Assembly: GCF_033898525.1 (NCBI RefSeq)
Contig: NZ_JAXAFJ010000008.1
Coordinates: forward strand, 62,001-126,000
Direction: 5' to 3'
DNA length: 64,000 nt
DNA from: Flaviflagellibacter rhizophilus
GTDB taxonomy: Bacteria > Pseudomonadota > Alphaproteobacteria > Rhizobiales > Methylopilaceae
Numbering within the stretch: position 1 is the first letter of the stretch; each line of letters begins with the position of its first letter. Positions 25,276 through 33,096 of this stretch are shown here, piece after piece. The notes under the pieces were generated by a model. The model was not told the DNA's origin. It saw nothing but the letters and a program-made list of their open reading frames with translations, and did no database searches. The position numbers and the translations under genes were made by a program.

Positions 25276-26214
25276 TCAGCGGTACTGGATCAGTGCCTTC
25301 TTCTTGAGGTCGGCCAGCAGCCGGTCGCCCTCGTCTTCCGAGGCCTTGCCGGCCAACTCGTTCTGGATTTCGTTGCGCAGCGCGCTGTCGTCCGGGGCGT
25401 CCTTCTTGTCGCACAGCACGACGAACTCCATTCCGGACTCGCTCTGCTGCACGGGCATCGTCTGGCCGGGCGACATGCCGCCCATCTGGTCGCGCATGCT
25501 GCTGGAAAGCTGCGCGCTCAGGCGGATCACCTGGGGCTTGGCCGCCACGTCACGCATGCCGCGCGCGCCCGCAACGGCGGCTTCACAGCTGTTGACGCGC
25601 TTGCGGAAGGCCTCGGCCTCGTTCTTGCGCTGGGCGGCATAAGCGGGGCTGGATCCGGCGGGCACCACGAACACCATCTGCTGCAGCACGAAGCGATAGG
25701 ACCGGCTCTCGCCCTTCTGCTTGCGTTCCATCATCGCGGCGGCGATCTGCTGCTCGGAGACGGCGCTCTTCGCCTTCACCAGCGCCGGCAGCAGCTTGCG
25801 CTGGATCAGCTGGTTGCGAATGTTGGACTTGAAGGTGCGCGAGCTTGCGCCGCCCTGCGCCAGTGCCTGGCCGAGCTGGTCGGTGGACAGCTTCATATTG
25901 GTGGCGATGGCCGTGAAGCGCTCGTCGACATCCGCCTCCGAAATGGTCAGGCCGCGCTTCTTGGCTTCCTGCAGCAGCAATTGCTCGTCCACGAGGCTGT
26001 CGAGGGCCTGACGGGTGGAGATGGTCTTGCGCTTCGTGAGGCGAATGAAGCCCTGCCGCTCGCTGACCTCGGAGGACAGGATAGGCGTGCCGTTCACCAG
26101 CGCCGCGATCTTGGTCTGCGCGAGGGCCGGGCCATGCCAGCCAATGCCGGCAGCCAAAGCAAGGGCCATCAGGGCGGCGCGGGAGGCAGAACGTGCCGTG
26201 CGGATGATGGCCAT
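25276..26214 (-). CDS. SurA-like periplasmic chaperone / peptidyl-prolyl isomerase
   Basis: This 312-residue periplasmic protein has a signal peptide ending near GPALA. The SurA N-terminal chaperone domain follows (IAALVNGTPILSSEVSERQGFIRL and ALDSLVDEQLLLQEAKKRGLTIS). The C-terminal region aligns only loosely with parvulin isomerase domains, with two cysteines (NSCEAAVAGA and EFVVLCDKK). The usual SurA neighbours lptD, pdxA and ksgA are absent, so it may be a paralogue. It may follow the sel1 gene in the same direction, separated by about 110 bp. Confidence 0.82.
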   Translation of the reverse strand: MAIIRTARSASRAALMALALAAGIGWHGPALAQTKIAALVNGTPILSSEVSERQGFIRLTKRKTISTRQALDSLVDEQLLLQEAKKRGLTISEADVDERFTAIATNMKLSTDQLGQALAQGGASSRTFKSNIRNQLIQRKLLPALVKAKSAVSEQQIAAAMMERKQKGESRSYRFVLQQMVFVVPAGSSPAYAAQRKNEAEAFRKRVNSCEAAVAGARGMRDVAAKPQVIRLSAQLSSSMRDQMGGMSPGQTMPVQQSESGMEFVVLCDKKDAPDDSALRNEIQNELAGKASEDEGDRLLADLKKKALIQYR

Positions 26215-26323
26215 AGATAAGTGTCTCTTTCTTTTCGGATCAGCCCTGTGCGGCTCGAATGCACCATCACCCGGATTTTGGCAATTCCGGGGAATTGTCG
26301 GAGATCCGGCCCATTCTACACCT

Positions 26324-27145
26324 TCACGTTTCGCTGAGAGCTACTTTTCTACCCGATATGCGTGCCTCAATGCGCTCACCGATCACCCTGATCTCCAGCT
26401 CCGGCCTTGCCAGAAGCGCGGGCGCGATGCTTGCCGCGAATTCCGGATTGCCCTCATCCGCTGCGCGACCAAGCCAGTGTGCCGCCGCTGCGACATCGCC
26501 TTCGCCGACAAGCAGCATCCGGCCGAGATTGAACTGCGCCCAGTAATCGCCGCCCTCGGCAGCCTTCCTGTACCAGCCCTTGGCGGCCTTCCTGTACCAG
26601 CCCTTGGCGGCGCCGCGGTCCTTCGGCATGTGCCAGCCTTCCTCGCAGAAGCGCCCCACCACGTTCATGCTCTTGGCGTGCCCCGCCTCGGCGGCCGTTC
26701 GGTGAAGATCGAGCGCGCGGCGCTGGTCGTCCTCGTCCGGGTTCCCCGCCAGCAAGAGCTGCGCGAGGTTGTACATGCCCCAGACATCTCCCTTTCCGGC
26801 GGCAGCTTCGTAGTGCCGGACGGCGGCCTCGCGGCTCGGCTCCACGCCCCAGCCATGTTCGTGGCAGCGGCCCAGCATGTTCTCGGCTTCGGCATTCCCG
26901 CTGCCCGCCGCGGCGGCGAACCAGCGCGCGGCGGCCTCCGAATCGCGCCGCACGCCCTCGCCATGCAGCAGCATCCGAGCCCAGGCCAGCTGCGCGTTGA
27001 CGAGGCCGTACTTCGCCGCCGCTTCCAGATAAGGGGCAGCAGCCGCGGGATCGGCGGCGACAAGTTCGCGCAGGGCATCGCCGCCGAGCGCCATCACCTC
27101 ATCGAAGCGTGTGGCCTCAGGGGCCTTCCGCGTGCGGCGGAACAT
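26324..27145 (-). CDS. Sel1-like repeat protein with 8-residue tandem duplication
   Basis: This 273-residue soluble protein is built of Sel1-like repeats, alpha/alpha helical units of about 36 residues that mediate protein contacts. Repeats are visible as ARMLLHGEGVRRDSEAAARWF, GRCHEHGWGVEPSREAAVRHY and GRMLLVGEG. One unit contains a perfect in-frame doubling, KGWYRKAAKGWYRKAA. The start overlaps the stop of piuC as TGATG, so the two are coupled. A Sel1 protein beside PiuC and a receptor also occurs in the Pseudomonas aeruginosa piuA region. The exact role is unknown. Confidence 0.85.
   Translation of the reverse strand: MFRRTRKAPEATRFDEVMALGGDALRELVAADPAAAAPYLEAAAKYGLVNAQLAWARMLLHGEGVRRDSEAAARWFAAAAGSGNAEAENMLGRCHEHGWGVEPSREAAVRHYEAAAGKGDVWGMYNLAQLLLAGNPDEDDQRRALDLHRTAAEAGHAKSMNVVGRFCEEGWHMPKDRGAAKGWYRKAAKGWYRKAAEGGDYWAQFNLGRMLLVGEGDVAAAAHWLGRAADEGNPEFAASIAPALLARPELEIRVIGERIEARISGRKVALSET
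26563..26610. repeat. Perfect 24-bp tandem duplication inside the Sel1 gene
   Basis: The 24-base unit at 26563-26586 is repeated without mismatch at 26587-26610. It adds exactly eight residues (KGWYRKAA) to a Sel1 unit and keeps the frame. The perfect identity suggests a recent slippage event. Confidence 0.95.
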
Positions 27146-27828
27146 CAGAGCTCCGCCCAGGCCCGCAGCAGGTTGTGGTAGTGGCTGGTGATGCCGACCA
27201 CCCCGCTGTGATCGTCCGGCAGATCCGTGCGGATCTTCATGATGGCTTGGTCGAGATCGTAGAGCAGGGTGCGCTTGCCGTCGTCGCGGATCATGGACTG
27301 CGTCCAGAAGAAGCTCGACCAACGGCTTCCGCGCGTGGTCTCGGTCACGGCGTGGAGGCTCGTCGCAGGGTAGACCACCATGTCGCCCGCATCGAGCTTC
27401 ACGGCATGGGAGCCGTAGGTGTCCTCGATGATGAGTTCGCCGCCGTCGTATTCGGACGGATCGGTGAGGAAGAGCGTGGATGACACATCCGCCCGCATCC
27501 GCATCCCCGCGCCCGGAATGGCGCGCACCGCGCCGTCCACGTGGGCGCCGAACTTCATGCCGACATCGTAGCGGTTGAACAGCGGCGGCAGCACGCGGAA
27601 AGGCTGGGCGGCGGAATGGAAGGTCGGGTTGCGGCCCAGGGCCCGCAGCACCACGTCGCCCGCCTCGCGCGCGGCGGGAGAGCCCTCGGGGATTTGCATG
27701 TTCAGCTTGGCTTTGGCCGCCTGCTCGCCGGCGGTGGCCTTGCCATCCACCCACGCGGCCTCTTCCAGCACCTTGCGCACGCCCGCCACTTCCTCGGGTG
27801 TCAGCACATTCTTGATCTGTACGAGCAT
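27145..27828 (-). CDS. piuC: PiuC-type Fe(II)/2-oxoglutarate-dependent hydroxylase
   Basis: This 227-residue protein matches PKHD-type hydroxylases (PiuC/YbiX), which are about 226 residues long. The iron ligands are in FGAHVDGAVR (HxD) and, farther on, the His in YPATSLHAVTETTRGSRWSSFFW, whose Arg should bind 2-oxoglutarate. DGGELIIED is also typical. These genes sit next to catecholate receptors and are iron-repressed in other bacteria; the substrate is not established. It lies 76 bp downstream of the receptor gene and overlaps the Sel1 gene, so one transcript is likely. Confidence 0.93.
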   Translation of the reverse strand: MLVQIKNVLTPEEVAGVRKVLEEAAWVDGKATAGEQAAKAKLNMQIPEGSPAAREAGDVVLRALGRNPTFHSAAQPFRVLPPLFNRYDVGMKFGAHVDGAVRAIPGAGMRMRADVSSTLFLTDPSEYDGGELIIEDTYGSHAVKLDAGDMVVYPATSLHAVTETTRGSRWSSFFWTQSMIRDDGKRTLLYDLDQAIMKIRTDLPDDHSGVVGITSHYHNLLRAWAEL

Positions 27829-27904
27829 GTTCTCATCCACGAATGGGGTTGGGGAGGCCGCAGGCGGCCTCCCCATTTCGACGGCTGGCTCTGGGGAGAG
27901 GCCG

Positions 27905-30274
27905 TCAGAACTTCGCGCCGACGGTCATGGTCACCGCACGGCCGGCAGACGGGATCGCGCGGTTGGCCCACAGGCCGTCGTAGTTCAGCTCGTCGGTGAG
28001 GTTGTAGCCGTTCAGGGCCACGCGCCAGTTGTCGTTCTCGTAGGAGGCGAGCGCGTCCAGCGTGAAGTTGGACGGTGCGATGTTGGTGTTCGTGTTGTTC
28101 AGGAACACCTCGTCGCGCCAGGTCACGCCGCCGCCGACAAGCAGGATGCCGGGGATATCACGCAGCGCGACGGAGCTGATGTCGTAGGTGGTCCAGAGCG
28201 AGATCGCGTGCTCGGCCACGAAGGGCACCCGGTTGCCGACATTGCTGGCGGTGGTTGTGAACGAATCTCCGAGGATCTCGCTGTCGAGATAGGTGTAGCC
28301 GGCGAGCACCGTCCATTCCTTGGTGATGTTGCCGGATATCCCGAGCTCAAGGCCCTGCACGCGCTGACGCTCGTTGGTGGCCAGAGTATCGCCCGTCGTG
28401 GGATCGGTGATGAAGGCATTGTCCTTGTTCACGCGGAACAGGGCAGCGGTCACCCCGAGCTTGCCGTCCAGAAGGCCCACCTTCGCGCCCAGCTCGAAGC
28501 TCTCGTTTTCCTCGGGCTGCACGGCTTGGAAGCCGTCGCACGACATGGTCGGAGAGGTCGTGCAGCCATCCGAGATGGTGTTGGCGGCGTTGGTGGGGAA
28601 CTGTCCAGCGACCGAAGCCGATGTCGCGTAGGAGAAGTAGTAGGTCTGGAGCTTGGTCGGCTCCCAGATCAGGCTGGCCTTGGGCGAAAAGAAGTCCGTT
28701 TCCTGATCGAACGGCGAGGAGACACCGGCCGTAGACACGCTGTCGTAGCTCACGTCGAAATAGTCCCAGCGCACGCCGGCCAGCACCGAAAGCTGTTCCG
28801 TGAACCACACGCGGTCACTCACGAAGAGGCCCACATTGGTGCTCTCGCTCTCCTTGTAGGCGCCGGTGTAATTGACGGTATAGCCGGTCTCGTTCTCGAA
28901 GATCGGGTTGCGGATAGGCTGCGTGCCCTTATTGCCGACTATGCCCTTCGCGTCGCGCTGGTCGTGCTGGTACAGGAAGTCCACGCCCGCCACGACCTCG
29001 TGCCGCAGAACGCCGGTCTCGAACTTCATGATGGCCGTGGAGACGTTCTGCACGCCCCAACTCTCCTGGAAGTAGCTGGGATTGCCGCCGCCAAACGCGA
29101 TCGTAGGATTGGCGCCGTTGAAGAACTGCCCGGTGCAGGATGCTTCATAGCTCGGCTCGGGCACGACGCCGTCAACGGCGGTTCCCGCCCCGCAGCCTGG
29201 AACCGAAGCTGAGAAGTCGCGGTCGTAGAACGCGAAGCGCGTGTCGTTGCTGAAGGTGATCCAGTCGTTCACCTCCTTGCGGAAGCGCGATGTCACGGCA
29301 TGGACATTGCCGACGTCCTGATCGGTCTCCTTGCCGTAGAATGTGTCGCGGTCCACGCCGAATTCAGTCACCGGCCGTCCCTGCGATCCGTTCGCTGCGA
29401 TGTCGCCGAAGCCGGGATTGATCACGGGCACGCCGTAATCGGGCATGCGGTCGGTGTGCTGGAAGAAGTACTGCAGCGTCCAGGTCGTGTCGGTGCCGAG
29501 CCCGAAGCCCACCGAAGCGGCGAAGCCATAGCGGTCCGAATGCACGTTGTCGCGGTCCAGCACGTCCTGTTCGTGCGCGAGGCCCACGAAGCGCACCGCA
29601 GTGGTGTCGTTCACCTGCTTGTTGACGTCGAAGGTGCCGCGATACAGCGGCCCGTTGCCGATGGTCGCGTCCGCCCGGTACCAGTCGTCCAGATGCGGGA
29701 TCTTGCTCGTGGTGTTGATCGCGCCGCCGGTCGAGCCGACGCCGAAGCTCTCGGAGGAGGGGCCCTTCAGCACCTCCACGCTCTCATAGTTGAAGCTGTC
29801 GCGGACCATGACGCCGAAATCGCGAAGTCCGTCGGTGAAGATGTCGCCCTTGGCCTCGAAGCCGCGGATGCGGAACTGGTCGCCGTTCAGGCCGCCATTG
29901 CCCTCCCCGATGGCGGTGGTGATGCCCGGCGCGTTGCGCAGCGCCTGCTCCAGCGAGGTCACGTTCTGCTGCTGCAGCGTCTCGCGCGGAATGACATTGA
30001 TGATCTGGGGCGTGTCCTGCACGGAGCCCGGCAGGCGGGCAATGCCGGTGTTCGCGCGCAGCGTGTTCGGCGTGCCCTCTCCGGAGCCTTCGCCAGTGCC
30101 GCTGCCTTCGACCGTGATGGTTTCGAGCTCGACATCCTGTTCGCCGGCCACCGGCTGGGCGCCCTGTGCCGCCGCGCTCTGCGCCATGGCCGCGAAGGAC
30201 AGGGCCAGGCCCGCCGTCACTGCTGTATGGGACATCTGCTCGCGCAGGCTCCCCGTATGCGAAATCTTGGTCAT
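27905..30274 (-). CDS. Catecholate-type TonB-dependent siderophore receptor (PiuA/Fiu-like)
   Basis: This 789-residue receptor has a signal peptide ending near AQSAAAQ. A TonB-box-like ELETITVEG is followed by a Gly-rich linker. The plug domain carries DTPQIINVIPRETLQQQNVTSL, QFRIRGFEAKGDIFTDGLRD and VEVLKGPSSESFGVGSTGGAIN, in the style of Fiu/PiuA monocatecholate receptors. A 22-strand barrel ends with TMTVGAKF. The ATG at 30274 is used; a GTG lies two codons earlier. The order receptor-piuC-sel1 supports catecholate-type iron uptake. It is downstream of exbB-exbD-tonB on the same strand. Confidence 0.93.
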   Translation of the reverse strand: MTKISHTGSLREQMSHTAVTAGLALSFAAMAQSAAAQGAQPVAGEQDVELETITVEGSGTGEGSGEGTPNTLRANTGIARLPGSVQDTPQIINVIPRETLQQQNVTSLEQALRNAPGITTAIGEGNGGLNGDQFRIRGFEAKGDIFTDGLRDFGVMVRDSFNYESVEVLKGPSSESFGVGSTGGAINTTSKIPHLDDWYRADATIGNGPLYRGTFDVNKQVNDTTAVRFVGLAHEQDVLDRDNVHSDRYGFAASVGFGLGTDTTWTLQYFFQHTDRMPDYGVPVINPGFGDIAANGSQGRPVTEFGVDRDTFYGKETDQDVGNVHAVTSRFRKEVNDWITFSNDTRFAFYDRDFSASVPGCGAGTAVDGVVPEPSYEASCTGQFFNGANPTIAFGGGNPSYFQESWGVQNVSTAIMKFETGVLRHEVVAGVDFLYQHDQRDAKGIVGNKGTQPIRNPIFENETGYTVNYTGAYKESESTNVGLFVSDRVWFTEQLSVLAGVRWDYFDVSYDSVSTAGVSSPFDQETDFFSPKASLIWEPTKLQTYYFSYATSASVAGQFPTNAANTISDGCTTSPTMSCDGFQAVQPEENESFELGAKVGLLDGKLGVTAALFRVNKDNAFITDPTTGDTLATNERQRVQGLELGISGNITKEWTVLAGYTYLDSEILGDSFTTTASNVGNRVPFVAEHAISLWTTYDISSVALRDIPGILLVGGGVTWRDEVFLNNTNTNIAPSNFTLDALASYENDNWRVALNGYNLTDELNYDGLWANRAIPSAGRAVTMTVGAKF

Positions 30275-30390
30275 TCCCACACCCCAGTTTTGATGAGGTG
30301 CTTAAAACTTCGAATACTCGGAATCTTCAAGAGCTATGTTTTAGAGTCCTTGTAAGAACCTGTAGTTTGTAGTTTTTATAAATAGAAAGT

Positions 30391-30412
30391 GGGCGGATCC
30401 CTCGTCTGCCCA
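30391..30412. repeat. Short inverted repeat upstream of the catecholate receptor
   Basis: TGGGCGGA and TCTGCCCA pair at seven of eight positions around six bases. It lies between tonB and the receptor gene, next to the TAGAA-A-TTCTA palindrome. The function is unknown; it could be part of an operator or a hairpin in a leader. Confidence 0.35.
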
Positions 30413-30428
30413 TTGTAGAAATTCTAAA
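30413..30428 (-). promoter_or_regulatory. Iron-responsive-operator-like palindrome
   Basis: On the minus strand the sequence reads TTTAGAATTTCTACA. The first half matches the rhizobial iron-responsive operator TTTAGAATnATTCTAAA, but the second half has one mismatch and the spacing is two bases shorter. It lies about 140 bp before the catecholate receptor start. It could be a site for RirA or a related regulator, but the spacing difference makes this tentative. Confidence 0.35.
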
Positions 30429-30505
30429 GAGCTCTCCTGAACTACATGCAGGAATGTGTTGGAAAAATGTCACGTCAATGCCGCTGCATCCGTCTGGACG
30501 CAGGA

Positions 30506-30525
30506 AGCCCGGCTCTCAGGCCGGG
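30506..30525 (-). terminator. Hairpin after tonB
   Basis: GCCCGGC and GCCGGGC form a perfect 7-bp stem around TCTCAG, directly after the tonB stop. The minus-strand T-run after it is weak (TTCCTG), so termination may be partial, which would allow read-through to the receptor. Confidence 0.5.
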
Positions 30526-30532
30526 CGTCGAT

Positions 30533-31480
30533 TCAGTTGAAGCGGATGGGAACGCCGATGTTCATCCGCGAGGCCATTCCCGACGGGATGGGCGGGATGC
30601 TGGCGCTCGACACCGCTGAACGTGCAGCATCGTCGAGACCCGGATCGCCGGACGATTTCGTCACCCGCACCCCGGTCACGCTGCCGGAGGACTGGATGGT
30701 GAAGCTGACATAGACCGTGCCCTTGCTGGACTGAGCGCGCTTCCGCCGCTCAATCGCGGCCCGCACCTGTCCGGTGTAGCGGTTGATCTCGCTGGGCGTG
30801 GCGCGCGCGCCGCTGCCGGCGGTGTCGCTCTGCCGCCGCGAGGCGCTCGCCGCCGCAGCCGAGGACGGCGTGGCTGCCGGTGGCTTCGGCTTCGGCTTCC
30901 GTGCCTCTTCGCGCGGCTTCTCGACCGGCTTCTTCGGCTTCTCGACGGGCTTGGGCTTGGGCTTCGGCTGCGCCTTCGGGGGAACGACGACCTCCGGTTC
31001 CGCCGCGGGCGGCGGGGGAGGTGCCTCGATGATCTCCTGCGGCGGATCGGGAACCGGCGGCAGTTCCTCCACGGGTTCGGGCTCCGGCAGCGGCTCGGGA
31101 ACGGGTTCCGGTGGCGGCGGCTCCGGTTCCTGCACGGGCTCCGGCGGGGTTTCCTCGACCACCTCTTCGACCGGCTCCGGATCGGGCGGGGTTTCCTCCA
31201 CCTCGCTGGGCTCGGCAGCTGCCGCTTCCACTGCCTGGGTCTCGCCTGCCACCACGCTCTCCGCCGATGCCAGGGCCGGCGCGAGATCGATGGTGATCGT
31301 CATCTCTCCGGGCGGCTCGACGGCTTCGTGCTTCGGCGCGTAGACGATGGCGAAGGCTGTGCCGACATGCAGCACGCCCGCGGCCACGAAGGCCGTGAAC
31401 AGCCGGCGCCGGTCGCGCGCGCGCAGGCGGTCTTCGAGCGCGTACGGGCTCTCCGGCTCAGGCGAAACCGTGTGCGGCAT
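30533..31480 (-). CDS. tonB: TonB energy transducer
   Basis: This 315-residue protein passes energy from ExbB/ExbD to outer-membrane receptors. One membrane helix near residues 27-47 (LFTAFVAAGVLHVGTAFAIVY) is followed by a long periplasmic Pro/Glu then Pro/Lys stretch (PPEPVPEPLPEPEPVEEL, PKPKPKPVEKPKK). The TonB C-terminal domain covers about 225-315 (GTVYVSFTIQSSGSVTGVRV and SSGDPGLDDAARSAV). GAGG lies before the ATG. It is the third gene of exbB-exbD-tonB and lies 15 bases after exbD. Confidence 0.93.
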   Translation of the reverse strand: MPHTVSPEPESPYALEDRLRARDRRRLFTAFVAAGVLHVGTAFAIVYAPKHEAVEPPGEMTITIDLAPALASAESVVAGETQAVEAAAAEPSEVEETPPDPEPVEEVVEETPPEPVQEPEPPPPEPVPEPLPEPEPVEELPPVPDPPQEIIEAPPPPPAAEPEVVVPPKAQPKPKPKPVEKPKKPVEKPREEARKPKPKPPAATPSSAAAASASRRQSDTAGSGARATPSEINRYTGQVRAAIERRKRAQSSKGTVYVSFTIQSSGSVTGVRVTKSSGDPGLDDAARSAVSSASIPPIPSGMASRMNIGVPIRFN

Positions 31481-31495
31481 CGGAATGGCCTCGGA

Positions 31496-32023
31496 TCAGG
31501 GAACTGCGGGCGCGGCAGGTGCCGTGCTGACCGGCGCGGGCGCGACGGCACTCGGGGCGGCGCCCTGCGCCGGCGGAACGCTAGCGCCCGGTGCCTTCTC
31601 CGCGATCAGCGAGACCTTCAGGAAGCCGGCGGTCGACACCTGTCCCATCACTTCCATGATGCGGCCATAAGGGATCTCCCGGTCCCCGCGCACCAGTACC
31701 ACCGGCTGCGGATCCTGCGCGGCAAGGGCGGCGAGGCGCGGCACGATGCTGTCCTGCGCCAGTTCCTCCTCGCCGAGGAAGACCTTGCCGTCCTTGTCGA
31801 TGGAGACGACCGTCGGGTCCTTCTGCTCCGCCACCTTGGCGGCGGCGGTCTTGGGGAGTTGCAGCGGCACGCCCACGGTCATCAGGGGCGCGGCCACCAT
31901 GAAGATGATGAGCAGCACGAGCATGACGTCGACGAGAGGCGTGACGTTGATGTCCGAGACCGGCGAAAAGCCGCCGTCTTCCGATTCCCAGTTGCCGCCA
32001 TGGCCGCCGATCTGTGCGCCCAT
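31496..32023 (-). CDS. exbD: Biopolymer transport protein ExbD
   Basis: This 175-residue inner-membrane protein has one membrane helix whose start carries the essential Asp (INVTPLVDVMLVLLIIFMVA). A periplasmic domain follows (VVLVRGDREIPYGRIMEVM), then an Ala/Pro-rich tail. With ExbB it forms the proton channel that powers TonB. The short N-terminus and helix also resemble TolR, but the neighbour is TonB and not TolA/TolB/Pal, which favours ExbD. Its start overlaps the exbB stop as TAATG. Confidence 0.92.
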   Translation of the reverse strand: MGAQIGGHGGNWESEDGGFSPVSDINVTPLVDVMLVLLIIFMVAAPLMTVGVPLQLPKTAAAKVAEQKDPTVVSIDKDGKVFLGEEELAQDSIVPRLAALAAQDPQPVVLVRGDREIPYGRIMEVMGQVSTAGFLKVSLIAEKAPGASVPPAQGAAPSAVAPAPVSTAPAAPAVP

Positions 32024-32688
32024 TACTCGGCCGCCTCTGCCCGGTGCAGCTTGCGGTCACGCGCCAGCCGGTTTCCGACATCGGCGATGACGGCGCCGGT
32101 GCGGTAGGCGATGCGGCCTAGATCCACGCTGAACTTGTTGTAGGCCATGACGGCGGGGATCGCCGCGACAAGCCCGATGGCGGTGGCGAACAGTGCTTCC
32201 GCGATGCCGGGCGCGACGACGGCAAGGCTGGTGTCCTGGCTCTGCGCAATGGACGAGAACGAGTTCATGATGCCCCAGACGGTGCCGAACAGGCCGATGA
32301 ACGGGCCGGCCGAACCGATGGTGGCGAGGAAGGGCAGGCCGACCTCCAGCCGCCGCAGCCGCGCGGTCATCGCACCCTTCATGGCGCGTTCGATGCGCTC
32401 GCGCCGCTCCGCTCGGGATTCGGTGGAATCGTAGTCCTGCCAGGCCGTCATGCCGGCCTGCAGGACGCCATTGGGAAGGTCGCCCTTCACGTTCTGCAGG
32501 TCGCCGGAACGGCCGGCCGTCTCGAAGCTGCGGAGATGCCGTTTCACGGCGCTGAAGCGGATCATCTTCTCGAAGATGATGGTCCAGCAGATCACCGACG
32601 CAATGGCCAGCAGAGCCATCACCGATTTGACGATGATGTCGGCCTGCAGGAACAGGCCGACAAAGGAAAGATCGTGCGCCTCGTTCAT
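32023..32688 (-). CDS. exbB: MotA/TolQ/ExbB proton channel protein ExbB
   Basis: This 221-residue inner-membrane protein has three helices. The first is near residues 18-38. The others form the conserved core TIGSAGPFIGLFGTVWGIMNSF and SLAVVAPGIAEALFATAIGLVAAIPAV, with the channel Thr residues. It scaffolds ExbD and TonB. The sequence is equally TolQ-like, and the ExbB call rests on the exbD-tonB neighbours. The upstream control region is shared with the divergent histidine kinase. The Shine-Dalgarno site is weak. Confidence 0.9.
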   Translation of the reverse strand: MNEAHDLSFVGLFLQADIIVKSVMALLAIASVICWTIIFEKMIRFSAVKRHLRSFETAGRSGDLQNVKGDLPNGVLQAGMTAWQDYDSTESRAERRERIERAMKGAMTARLRRLEVGLPFLATIGSAGPFIGLFGTVWGIMNSFSSIAQSQDTSLAVVAPGIAEALFATAIGLVAAIPAVMAYNKFSVDLGRIAYRTGAVIADVGNRLARDRKLHRAEAAE

Positions 32689-33096
32689 GGCGGTGTCCGA
32701 TGCTTGAAAGGATTGGCGGCTCTCGTGCGGCCGGCTCGGGGTCTTTCCATCATCGTCTGCGGTGCAAAGTCAATGATCTTCTGGTTGCCTTGAATTAGAA
32801 GAACTATAATCTAGAGCGATACTGTCTGGCCGGTGTGATTACTCTGGAACAGGTCGAAAGTGCTGGAAGTCGGCTGCTTCCGAAGCGTGCACCCTGGCCA
32901 CGGGGCCGCGCAGCACCGTACGCCGGCACCGCGCAGGCTGCTTGCGCGCCCCGGCGTACGGAAGGGAACGCGCCGAATGCCGGGCGCAGCGGTGCGACAA
33001 GAATCCGGAAGACTCCTGCAGCCATTTCCGCTAACTCGCGCCCCAGAGGGCAGCGTACCATCCGTGCGTTGGGCGGATTGTTCGGGTGGGAGCGGA
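32689..33096. other. Divergent region between exbB and the histidine kinase
   Basis: About 400 bp without a supported gene. Positions 32760-32830 are A+T-rich (TTGAATTAGAAGAACTATAATCTAGA) and probably hold the exbB promoter; TTATAGT on the minus strand could be a -10. No clear iron operator was found. The right part is open in the kinase frame. An ATG at 32977 with AAGGGAACG upstream is an alternative kinase start, but the added residues look like translated leader. Confidence 0.4.

Noticed and set aside
30783..31343. Plus-strand Gly/Ser-rich open frame
   Set aside because: It is the mirror of the Pro/Glu-rich part of tonB and has no start signals.
32023..32688. tolQ-tolR instead of exbB-exbD
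   Set aside because: The third gene has a TonB C-terminal domain and no tolA, tolB or pal follows; the sequences alone would fit both.
32760..32830. Iron operator in the exbB upstream region
   Set aside because: The A+T-rich stretch has partial TTAGA/TCTAG halves, but their spacing does not match an iron-responsive operator.
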